DNA of 64,000 nt from Mya arenaria (taxonomy: Eukaryota > Mollusca > Bivalvia > Myida > Myidae): positions 68,772,993-68,836,992 of the forward strand of contig NC_069132.1 of the NCBI RefSeq assembly GCF_026914265.1, written 5' to 3'. Shown piece after piece: positions 54,641-64,000 of this stretch. The position numbers were made by a program, and so were the translations under genes. A model generated the notes under the pieces. It was not told the DNA's origin and ran no database searches. It saw only the letters and a list, made by a program, of their open reading frames with translations. Every line of letters begins with the position of its first letter. Positions within the stretch are counted from its first letter, which is position 1.

Positions 54641-56430
54641 GGATTGTTCAATTATCTGTTTAGAATATCCAATTATCTGTTAAAACTTTACTGTTACCTG
54701 TTAGGACCCTCAAATTACCATTTAGAAAAGTTCCATCACCAGATTTGACCCTCCAATCATCTATTAGGAATGTTTCATTATTACCAGTTTAGACTCTCCC
54801 CATTACTACTTGAGGCTTTCCCGTTACCAGTTTGGATTTATCCCCTAGCAGTTTAGACTCTCCCCATTATTACTTGAGGCTTTCCCTTTACCAGTTTGGA
54901 TTTATCCCCTAGCAGTTTAGACTCTCCCCATTATTACTTGAGGCTTTCCCGTTACCAGTTTGGATTTATCCCCTAGCAGTTTAGACTCTCCCCATTATTA
55001 CTTGAGGCTTTCCCTTTACCAGTTTGGATTTATCCCCTAGCAGTTTAGACTCTCCCCATTATTACTTGAGGCTTTCCCTTTACCAGTTTGGATTTATCCC
55101 CTAGCAGTTTAGACTCTCCCCATTATTACTTGAGGCTTTCCCGTTACCAGTTTGGATTTATCCCCTAGCAGTTTAGACTCTCCCCATTATTACTTGAGGC
55201 TTTCCCTTTACCAGTTTGGATTTATCCCCTAGCAGTTTAGACTCTCCCCATTATTACTTGAGGCTTTCCCGTTACCAGTTTGGATTTATCCCCTAGCAGT
55301 TTAGACTCTCCCCATTATTACTTGAGGCTTTCCCGTTACCAGTTTGGATTTATCCCCTAGCAGTTTAGACTCTCCCCATTATTACTTGAGGCTTTCCCTT
55401 TACCAGTTTGGATTTATCCCCTAGCAGTTTAGACTCTCCCATTACCACATTGGACCCTCCCATTAACAATTCAGACTCACTACCAGTTGACTTTCCCTTA
55501 ACCATTTTGGGACTCCATTACCGCCTATGACTTTTCCATTACCAGGTTAGGACTTTCCCATTTGCACCTTGGACTTTCCCATTACCACTTAGGGCTCTTC
55601 CAATACCACATAAGGACTTGGACTTTCCCATTACCACCTTGGACTTTCCCATAACCACTTTGGGCTCTATCATAAGGACATTCCCATTACCAGTTAAGAC
55701 TCTTCCATTACCACTTGGACTTTCTAATTACTATTTTGGGCTCTCCCATTTCCAATTTGGGTTTTCCCATTACCACATAAAGATGTTCACATTAACAGTT
55801 TAGAATCTCCTATAACCACTTTAGGTTTGCCCATTACCACATAAAGACGTTCCCATTACCAGTTTAGATTCCCCCATTACCACTTAGACTTTCCACATAG
55901 ACTTTCCCATTACCAATTTTGGCTCTCGCATTACTACAAATCATGTATCATTACCAGTTTAGGCTTATTACACAAAGATTTTACCATTACCAGTTAAGAT
56001 TATCCCATTACCAGTTAAGATTATCCCATTACCAGTTGGACTTTCCAGTGTTCACCTTAAGATTGCAATTTCCACTTGAACTTTCCCTTTAGACTTTCCG
56101 ATTACCATTTTTGGCTCTCACATTGCCACAAACCATGTATCTTGTATCATTACTACTTTAGGCTTTTCCATTACTAAACTAGGGTTTTACCATTACCAGT
56201 TAAGGTTATTCCATTACCACTTGGAATTTCACATTTCCACCTTAAACTTTCCACTTGGACTTTCCCATTTCTACCTCAGACCTTTCCATTACCATTTTTG
56301 GCTCTCACATTACTACAAACCATGTATCATGTATTATTACCAGTTTAGGCTTATTACACAAAGATTTTACCATTACCAGTTGGACTTTCCTGTGTTTACC
56401 TTAGACTTTGCCAATATTCTTATGGGATTG
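54640..56430 (+). repeat. Pyrimidine-biased minisatellite field with 64-bp core (54786-55440)
   Basis: Core unit 'agtttagactctccccatta' then 'ttacttgaggctttcccttt' then 'accagtttggatttatcccc' then 'tagc' repeats about ten times at exactly 64 bp. Units alternate between CCCGTTACC and CCCTTTACC versions. On both sides the same words (CCATTACCA, GGACTTTCC, GTTTAGACT) occur at irregular spacing, as if the core arose by recent amplification within an old decayed array. Short open frames here are by-products. Confidence 0.92.
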
Positions 56431-56804
56431 GGTTGAATTGTCATCAAGGGTACCAGACAATTAAGTAAGATAACACTTGATTGAAATCTAATGACATGGG
56501 TCTCTGTTTCAACTCTGAATTTGGCATAAGTGTTGAAAGGCAGATAAGTCCTCTTATGAGCTAGCTCCTGTCAGGGCCAACATTCCCTAACATCATGACT
56601 TTCAGATTAAAAACTCGTATTATTTTGTAAAGTGCTATTTTTGAAGTATGTATGGTAAGATTTGATGTACTGACATAAAAAATACACAAGTACTTAAAAA
56701 AATTGACGAAAATAATACATATATATACTTTGCTTTTTATTACTGACCAGTATATAAAAATTGGTTAACTAGTCATTCAGTAAAGCAAAATAAGTATGAA
56801 TAAA

Positions 56805-56908
56805 TATATCATGAACAGAAAAAACAACATCTAAATGCATGTTTGCAGTTAAAATTGATGTTTGTTATACATGTGTATGTATTGATTTTGAATAAGAGTG
56901 TCACTTTA
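56805..56908 (+). repeat. Paralogous segment, empty-site version of 58261-58726
   Basis: 'atatcatgaacagaaaaaac' then 'aacatctaaatgcatg' is identical to 58263-58298, and 56851-56908 is identical to 58669-58726. The 370 bp that separate these two blocks at 58.3-58.7 kb are missing here. Confidence 0.85.
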
Positions 56909-56915
56909 AAAAAAA

Positions 56916-57197
56916 AACAAGAGATGTTTGTCAAACATTATGCCCCCTGAGCGCCAAGTTGCCAGAAATATTTGGACAATTGAATGAAATATGCATGGAC
57001 TGAAATGACAGCTGATTTGTCATTGGATGCATATGAGGCAGGTCATCTACTGGTCATACCTAATCTTCATGTCAAGTTTGATGACCATAGGTCCGGGAAT
57101 TGTTGAGTTATCACTCGGACAAGCTTTGGTCTTCCAACAGACCGACCGACATGTGCAAAGCAATTATATAACCCCTCTGCTTCGAAGGGGGGCATAA
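56916..57197 (-). mobile_element. Tandem-core element family, copy E6 (short)
   Basis: On the minus strand it starts 'ttatgcccccct' with 'tcgaagcagagg', carries GTCGGTCGGTC, and ends 'aaacatctcttgtt'. It is a short member without a long core array. Confidence 0.7.
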
Positions 57198-57199
57198 TT

Positions 57200-58138
57200 A
57201 AACTAGATGTTCACTGAAAACTGATACTTCAACTCATGCATTTAGTGACATATAAATTTCTACTGTCTACTATATAAGAAAATAAAATATGGACAATCAG
57301 AAAACCTTTTTTCAGCTTACAGTCACACTGACCTTGACCTTTGACCCACTGACCTCAAAATCAATAGGGTTCATCTGCTGGTCATGACCAATAAGCCTAC
57401 CTAGTATGAGGTCCCTGGGTCAAAGCGTTCTCAAGTTATTGATCGGAAACCGTTTTTCATGTTAAGGTCACACTGACCTTGACCTTTGACCTCAAAATCA
57501 ATAGGGTTCATCTGCTGGTCATGACCAATACACCTACCAAGTATGAGGTTCCTGGGTCAAAGCGTTCTCAAGTTATTGATCGGAAACCGTTTTTCATGTA
57601 AAGGTCACACTGACCTTGACCTTTGACCCACTGACCTCAAAATCAATAGGGTTCATCTGCTGGTCATGACCAATAAGCCTACCTAGTATGAGGTCCCTGG
57701 GTCAAAGCGTTCTCAAGTTATTGATCGGAAACCGTTTTTCATGTTAAGGTCACACTGACCTTGACCTTTGACCCACTGACCTCAAAATCAATAGGGTTCA
57801 TCTGCTGGTCATGACCAATACACCTACCAAGTATGAGGTTCCTGGGTCAAAGCGTTCTCAAGTTATTGATCGGAAACCGTTTTTCATGTAAAGGTCACAC
57901 TGACCTTGACCTTTGACCCACTGACCTCAAAATCAATAGGGTTCATCTGCTGGTGATGACCAATACACATACCAAGTATGAGGTCCCTCGGTCAAAGCGT
58001 TCTCAAGTTATTGATCGGAAACCATTTGGTATTCCGACCGACCGACCGACAGACAGACCGACCGACCGACCGACCGACCGACCGACCGACCGACATGTGC
58101 AAAACAATATACCCCACTTTTTTCAAAAGGGGGCATAA
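57200..58138 (-). mobile_element. Tandem-core element family, copy E7 (145-bp core)
   Basis: On the minus strand it starts 'ttatgcccccttttgaaaa', then a (GGTC)n microsatellite (58036-58094), then about five units of 145 bp (one of 137), and ends 'catctagtt' like E1. Units alternate in two versions ('aagcctacctagtatgaggt' and 'cacctaccaagtatgaggtt'), a dimeric higher-order pattern. Each full unit holds TGACCTTTGACCC, a perfect DR1 nuclear-receptor site. Confidence 0.88.
58036..58094 (+). repeat. (GACC)n microsatellite
   Basis: About 14 tetramers, GACC with a few GACA, form the microsatellite block of E7. It reads as PTDR repeats in translation, with no coding support. Confidence 0.95.
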
Positions 58139-58148
58139 AAATTATTTG

Positions 58149-58266
58149 GCTTCTAGACTATGAACGATTAACTTTATGTGACCTGACTGGTTGTTGAGTG
58201 TTCCTGGAACTTGCAGAATTTTCAAGAACCCCACTTTCTTCATAGTCAGAAACACTTCCAATATCA
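58149..58266 (-). pseudogene. 118-bp copy of part of the gene 4 exon
   Basis: It matches 60293-60410 in the same orientation with two differences in 118 bp. It includes the codons for SHKVNRSQS and for YEESGVLENSASSWNTQQ. The copy is bounded on the left by the end of E7 and on the right by a switch at 'atatca' to the 56.8-kb segment. It is too short to be a gene. Confidence 0.93.
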
Positions 58267-58298
58267 TGAACAGAAAAAACAACATCTAAATGCATGCA

Positions 58299-58658
58299 GG
58301 GCTATAAGGGCTTTCCACAGTTAAAGACCACAAACAAAAAATGTTTTACGATGCACTTACTCCCAGATAAGATTTACTACAATTAATAATATTGTTTTAA
58401 TATTCCAAAAAGGATGAATAAATGTCTAAAACAATGGTTCTTATGAAGGATACCGAGTTTTAATTTGAAAGAATTGAGCATAATTATGGTATTTTTACTT
58501 TATGAGACTATAGTAAACCACAGTAAATCTTTTAGCATTCCTCAATCTTTTAATATTTTTGCACTTTCTGCTATTAAATACACGACTACAATCTTTTTAT
58601 CAGTAATTAATATTTTCCATAAATGCATCATTTAGTAAGTTTTAGTAAGTACTAAAGG
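58299..58658 (+). mobile_element. Probable ~360-bp insertion, paralogue of 12215-12450
   Basis: The segment starts 'cagggctataagg' and ends about 'agtaagtactaaag'. It is absent from the otherwise identical 56805-56908, and its inner part matches 12215-12450. No clear inverted ends or target duplication were found, so its class is unknown. Confidence 0.6.
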
Positions 58659-58738
58659 TTTATCAGTCAAAATTGATGTTTGTTATACATGTGTATGTAT
58701 TGATTTTGAATAAGAGTGTCACTTTAATAATATAAAAA

Positions 58739-60049
58739 AAATTATTAAGTTTTGAGGTACAAAATTTAGCAAGCATAATACATTTATTCTTTGCAGCATG
58801 TGTAGCTGTCATAAGGAGTTGAGCAAATTTAACGAAAGAAAATTTTATTAGATTTCCAATCAAAAAGCATTTGCAGTTTTTTCCGAAAAAGTCTTTATAC
58901 TTAATGAATACCGTATGTTTTTGGTGTCAAAAAAGTCCATACTACCCAACCAACAATGTATTGGTATGTGTGGTGAGTGCAGCTATTTTAAGAAAGAAAT
59001 TACCATTTTTGTAACCTAACCAGGAAATGAATTTAATCCACTATTTTTCATTATTGCATTGAATATCTTTCTTATTTGAAAAGAACCTACAAGACATTGT
59101 TCATTCATGGGTCGTATGGGGCATTTTAACACAAAAAAACATAGTTATGTTGTCAAAAGACGTTTCCATAAAATTGCAAATGCATATGATCCAAAATCTG
59201 ATAAAATATTGACAAAAAAAATATAGATTTTATTTCACTTTTCACATGTTTTTCCGTTTGTTTATAAATACTATGCAGAAATAAGTTTAGACAACATAAT
59301 AAAATTTATATCACTGGATTGGAAATTTAATTCTCTACAAACTTTACATTGATTACTAATTGATTAAACCAAAAGAAATACTAGGAAAATGGGTTTGTAA
59401 TGCATGAGAGTCAATTTTCCAGTAATTACCAATAATATTTTATGAAGAAGGGGTATTGATATGTACTGATAAGCCATACACTGGCAGACCTAATATGGCT
59501 TGGTTTGACATGAAGTAAAGGGTTAAAGGAAGTTTAATAAGTTATAAATGCATGCAAACTTGACATGTTTGGCAGTTAAACCTAAAATTAAGTAAAACTT
59601 CATTCAATAAAGCACAATTCCTAACATATTCTGTAAAATTCATTATGTTTAAATCCTTTACAGCCAGACACAGCACCCTGTGTCTTTTCAAAACCTAGCT
59701 AAAACATTTAAATACAATAACACTTGCAGTTTACTACAAATTGAGTACAACAAACTAGTTAATATATTTTATGCTTCGATTTGCACAATATTTTTTTCTA
59801 CAATACAGTTCTAAAGAGTCATCTTTTCATCGCATGTACAATCCTACAATCGCTTTTTTCAAATCAACATTTCTGAGTATTTAAAATCTCAATTCAAAAG
59901 TTTTTTGGGGTCATTTTGACAAAGATTTTTTTTTCACAAGTAACACCTTTCGCTTTGATTTGAGACACTCACTGTACATTTCACTGAAATTCTGATACAT
60001 TTTGTGGTACACTTATTAAAACGATAGCCTCAAGCAAATCTATACACTC
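58739..60049. other. 3' UTR/flank of gene 4; dispersed repeat
   Basis: AT-rich, no exon seen. 59545-59695 is a copy of the dispersed repeat at 33600-33805. A minus-strand AATAAA near 59229-59234 could end the gene 4 transcript (inference). Confidence 0.35.
59545..59695 (+). repeat. Dispersed repeat, paralogue of 33600-33805
   Basis: Shared phrases in order are 'cttgacatgtttggcagtt', 'aaacctaa', 'acatattctgt', 'attcattatgtttaaat' and 'agcaccctgt'. The two copies are in the same orientation, and neither has recognisable terminal repeats. Confidence 0.55.
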
Positions 60050-63000
60050 TCATTTTCTGTTATCTCTCATTGGACTTTCAAAATCAATCACATAAGTATC
60101 ATTAAATTGTCTATTAATCTTCACTTTCCCCACTCCTGGTAATGACTGTCTAGATCCAAGTTTTACATGTGTCCCATCTTTTACAAGTGTTGGATGTGTC
60201 CCATCTTTTACACATTTCGCACGTCCTCCATCTTTAATGAGTTTGGCATCTGCCCCATCTCTGACATTACACGTTTGACTATCTTCAACATTGCTTCTAG
60301 ACTGTGAACGATTAACTTTATGTGACCTGACTGGTTGTTGAGTGTTCCAGGAACTTGCAGAATTTTCAAGAACCCCACTTTCTTCATAGTCAGAAACACT
60401 TCCAATATCACTTTCTAGCTCATAATCACTATTCTCAGTAGTTGGTACAACCCTCTGTTCAGCTGCATCTAAATCATCAACCAAGTTAATGTAAGTAATT
60501 CCAGACAACTCTGTCTTCTCTTTATTGGGAGACACGTCAAATGGAAGGCTTTTCCTAGCCCCTTTTCTGTTCTTAGACCTCTGCTGCTCAATTCTTTCTG
60601 CTATACCTCCATATTTACGCAAGCTCTTCAACTCTGTCAAAGGCGTTCCAGTAAATGAAAACTGGTCTCTAGGATTGTTCTTATTGCTTTCCAGTTTTTG
60701 CTTCATTTCTTTCCCATACATCTCAGTTTCTTCCACAATTTTTCTATCATCTTCTTTTGATTTTCTATTATATGACCCAACTGTCATTCCTCCATTTATA
60801 TTCACTTTTACATTAAAAGATCTTGCCCTCTTATTTCTTGGGGCACTTTCCACCATACTTTTATCTTCATGACTTTCATCCTGCACACTGTATACAATCT
60901 CTGGGCTTTCCGACATGTTTGTGTTACCTTCTAAATAACTTTTATCCACTCTGATAGGTGTTGGTAACTCTTCTTCAGTGTTGTCCACAATATGACTGCC
61001 GGTTGCTCTACCATCAATATTATTTCTTCCATTAACATGCCTACACCTTCCCACTCTTTCCTCATAAACTCCAACACCACTAGTAACTCTATTTACCTTC
61101 CTTCCTCCATTTACATTCTTGTAGATGGTTGCTCTTCCTTCATGAGCATTACTATTGTCTGCTGTTCTTCCTGCATCATAGTTCACATTGCCAATTGCTA
61201 TTCCTTCATTAACACTCCTATTGTCTGCTGTTCTTCCTGCATTATAGTTCACATTGCCAATTGCTATTCCTTCATTAGCACTCCTATTGTCTGCTGTTCT
61301 TCCTGCATCATAGTTCACAATGCCAATTGCTATTCTTTCATTAACATTCCTTTTGCTGGTTTCTCTTCTTTCATAAACTTTCCAATTGGCAGTTGCTCTG
61401 TCTTTAGCGTTCCTATTTCCAGCTGCCTTTCCTTCATTAATATTCCTATTGCCAACTGCACTTATTTCCTTAACATTTGAACTGCCAGATGTCTTTCCTT
61501 CATGAACATTGCCAGTTGTTTTTTCTTCATTAGCATTCCAACTGACATTGACTCTATTGCCACTTGTTCTCACTTCATCAGCATTACTTATGCCAATTGC
61601 TCTTACTTCATTAACACCAAAATTTCCAGATACCTTTCTTTGATAAACATTCCTTTTGCCAGATTTATTTTCGTAATCTACATCCCTATTGCCATTTGCT
61701 CTTCCTTGATTAACAGTCCAATTTCCAGATGCCTTTTCTTCATTAGCATTCCAATTGCCAGTTGCTCTTCCTTGATTAACAGTCCAATTTCCAGATGCCT
61801 TTTCTTCATTAGCATTCCTATTGCCAGTTGCTCTTCCTTGATTAACAGTCCAATTTCCAGATGCCTTTTCTTCATTAACATTCCTATTACCAGTTGCTCT
61901 TCCTTGATTAACAGTCCAATTTCCAGATGCCTTTTCTTCATTAACATTCCTATTGCCAGTTGCTCTTCCTTGATTAACACTCCGGTTTCCAGATGCCTTT
62001 TCTTCGTTAACATTCCAACTGCCAGATACCTTTTCTTCATTCGCAATCATAAGGCCAGTTGCTCTTTCTTCATTAACACTCCAGTTTCCAGATGCCTTTT
62101 CTTCATTAACACTCCAACTGCCAGATACCTTATCTTCATTAGCAATCCTACTGCCAGTCACTCTTCCCACTATCCCACTTGTGTTATTCTTGACTGTCTC
62201 ATTTTCACTAACATTCTTATCTTGCTCTGCTCTTCTATGCCTACGAATCCTTGAGTCGTTATCTTCCGACTCGCTCGCTGTTGATGGAAAATCATCCTGA
62301 AAGCTGTTGTCATGAAACTGACTGTGACTTGACATAGTTCCACTTCTCAGTTTCTTGTTTGGCCTTTCAATACTTAATGACTCGTTTTCCTGATATTTTG
62401 TCATAAAATCTTCACCATGATGTCCATGAACAGATTTCTCAGACACCTGGCTTTTATAACTATGGACTATAATACCCCGTTTTTTTCTAAGAAGTTGTCT
62501 ACTCTCTGACTCTATATTATTTCCACTATTATATCTTTTCGCCATCTTGCCTCCATGCTTAATAGTCACCGGTGAAAGTAGATCCACGTATTCTTCATCA
62601 GAATTTTGATTGAGAAAAACCTCACTTGCCCTTCTTTTTCTTGCTGGGTGAATTTCTTTCACACAAGTTGAAGACTTTCTCCCAGCTGTGAGATTGTGAG
62701 TGGGGTGGTGTAAGATTCTCTCATCCTGACCGGAGACATGTACAAGATTCTTTGCATTGAAACCTGTATTATTTCGCCCAAGTTGTAAATTCCTCTCACA
62801 TGGGGAATCATTTCTCATCGGAGACACAAAAGCAGTTTTTTGATAATTTCTTATTGGAATGTTCTTGCCTGGATCATCATCATATCCCATTTGTCTGGCT
62901 CCTTTTGTCTCATAATGACTTTCCTTTTTAGAAATATTTTCATGCCGGAAATCTTTGAGCATATCAGTGTCATCTCTTGTCGATTTTTCCACTTCTATAA

Positions 63001-63492
63001 AACTAACTTCCCCATATTTTGGACATGGCCTAACAACCCCTTTGCCATGGGTTTCTATTCTTGCTCCTCTACCACTATCATCACGTCTATTAAAGTCATC
63101 TTCCACTAAATCTTGCTCCTGTTTGATTGCATCCAAAAGTTTTGACATCTGCTTCTTAACGCTGTCAGAAAACTTCCCGCTCTCGATGCCGTGGGCCATA
63201 TTTCTTACAGCGGACAAATCATTCCCCCCAATTCGTTTTTTTTCATTATCTTCATCAATTGAATTGGATATAGAGTTATTCCCATATCCATCGTCATGTT
63301 TAAAACCGCCAATTCTCCTATTTGGCAATGGTTTAACAACTGTAGATTTGTGATCAAAGGGAGGTAATTCTACTGTTCCCAATCTAAGGAGTTCCAAAGG
63401 CGAGAGTTGTCTTTTCTTGGTGCTATAAGCTACTGCTGGGGAGTAAGGATAAATTGAGCTGTCCAGACCTTGTGCAGGAATTGTATTTTCAC
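60050..63492 (-). CDS. Large repeat-rich charged protein, terminal exon (1,146 residues)
   Basis: The exon begins at 63492 after a strong acceptor (TTTCTTTTTTTTTCAG); an ATG at 63532 lies in the intron and is not the start. The frame runs to TGA at 60050-60052. The protein is hydrophilic and probably disordered. After SPLELLRLGTVELPPF come about 400 residues rich in K, R, D and S. A tandem array of 11-residue repeats follows, of type GN-x-x-VNEEKAS / GNWTVNQGRAT, with about 25-30 units between about residues 450 and 830, the last ones diverged to AIGNVNYDAGRTADN. After this lies a conserved-looking block with FSFTGTPLTELKSLRKYGGI and YINLVDDLD, then VKDGTH-type repeats and the end YVIDFESPMRDNRK. 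I do not recognise a family. Basic patches such as RKKRG and NKRAR suggest a nuclear protein (inference). Codons in the array are highly similar, so the repeats expanded recently. Confidence 0.85.
61480..62160 (-). repeat. 33/66-bp coding minisatellite in gene 4
   Basis: Unit 'attgccagttgctcttcctt' and 'gattaacagtccaatttcca' alternate to give a 66-bp (22-residue) unit built of two 11-residue halves. At 61.70-62.00 kb the copies differ by only a few bases. Length is a multiple of three throughout, as expected if translated. Confidence 0.9.
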
Positions 63493-63532
63493 CTGAAAAA
63501 AAAAGAAATAGTAGCGAAAAGTATATATGCAT

Positions 63533-64000
63533 TTTAATGTGGGTTTTTTAATGGTTGTTAAAAGGGATTTAAAATTAGTGTTTTACCGGTAAAACACTAA
63601 TTTTAACATTATTTTCTCTATGATAATAAAATTGCAAAAAGTATTACAATTAAAGTATAAAACAATATTTTGGCATTAGTGCGGTGCAAGTAAAGTCAAG
63701 AAATGATTAGAAATGCAAGGTCTTTACCACTCGACCACAAGGACTTCTACAACAGTGATGGATATTTTGACCTTTAACAAAACCTTGATAACATCCTGTG
63801 ATAATTGTCAATCAACCAATCACCCAACACCTACTTACCGAAACCTGTTAGTAACTTGAATTGTGGTCTTCAAAGCCAATATTTGAGCAAATATCAACAT
63901 TTGTGAAGGGTTCCAACCGTCAGTATCTTAGTTTTAACACTACTAATGATTTGCCACACTTCATTTCATTATCAAAAAAGTGCATTTTACACACCATGAG
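63533..64000. other. Intron and upstream part of gene 4
   Basis: A good minus-strand donor (TTTCG|GTAAGT) lies at 63838-63839, and its phase would fit the exon at 63492, but the short frame before it (LLTGF) closes within about 11 codons, so an exon here is unproven. A tRNA-like A box (minus, 63725-63760, 'ccttgtggtcgagtggtaaa') suggests a SINE head related to 3262. An AT-rich palindrome 'gttttaccggtaaaac' is at 63581-63596. Confidence 0.35.

Noticed and set aside
57953-58163. PTDRPTDR-rich frames
   Set aside because: They are translations of a (GACC)n microsatellite inside a mobile element.
60992-62254. Plus-strand frames of 162 and 250 residues opposite gene 4
   Set aside because: They are mirror frames of the 11-residue coding repeats; the minus frame is far longer and starts at a strong splice acceptor.
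63493-63532. ATG at 63532 as start of gene 4 (MHIYFSLLFLFFSG)
   Set aside because: The apparent signal-peptide-like start is a translated pyrimidine tract and acceptor (TTTTTTTTTCAG), so it is intronic.

Overview
The window looks like nuclear DNA of a marine bivalve mollusc. It is AT-rich, its genes are split by many short-exon introns with GT-AG borders, and it is dense in repeats of a kind common in bivalve genomes: tandem cores rich in AAGGTCA, tRNA-derived SINEs, small terminal-inverted-repeat elements, and elements starting ATGCCCCC and ending CTCTTGTT. The species cannot be fixed from the sequence.

Four genes are supported. (1) The last four visible coding exons of an unrecognised single-pass membrane protein lie on + at 2127-13397. 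(2) DNAL1, the axonemal outer-arm dynein light chain 1, is complete on the minus strand in nine coding exons (40910 down to 35128), giving 190 residues. (3) LIN52, a subunit of the MuvB/DREAM complex, is complete on + in six exons (41011-52264), giving 124 residues. DNAL1 and LIN52 are head to head with only 100 bp between their start codons, so they must share a promoter. (4) A 1,146-residue terminal exon of an unrecognised, highly charged, repeat-rich protein lies on the minus strand at 60050-63492; its 5' exons lie beyond the window.

Layout: 1-16.4 kb is gene 1 with its introns and probable long 3' UTR, carrying a pogo-like MITE, a hAT-like MITE, a mariner relic and several minisatellites. 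16.4-35 kb is mostly intergenic repeat: SINEs, seven copies of one roughly 350-bp palindromic MITE family, a 1.5-kb minisatellite that is open in many frames, and two inverted promoter-like sites (ZNF143-type plus ETS motifs) at 29.14 and 32.95 kb. 35-52.3 kb is the DNAL1/LIN52 pair. LIN52 introns hold long 179- and 180-bp tandem arrays, an inverted-repeat element carrying one of those arrays, a Tigger/pogo element keeping a CENP-B-like DNA-binding domain, and a MULE-like element with a 10-bp target duplication. 52.3-60 kb holds a LINE relic, a 64-bp minisatellite, tandem-core elements and a recent 118-bp copy of part of the gene 4 exon.

No prokaryotic system, CRISPR array or rRNA gene was seen. 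The clearest unusual signals are the 100-bp bidirectional promoter, the exon-fragment duplication joined at a 6-bp microhomology, the element family with shared ends but different tandem cores, and the 11-residue repeats of gene 4.
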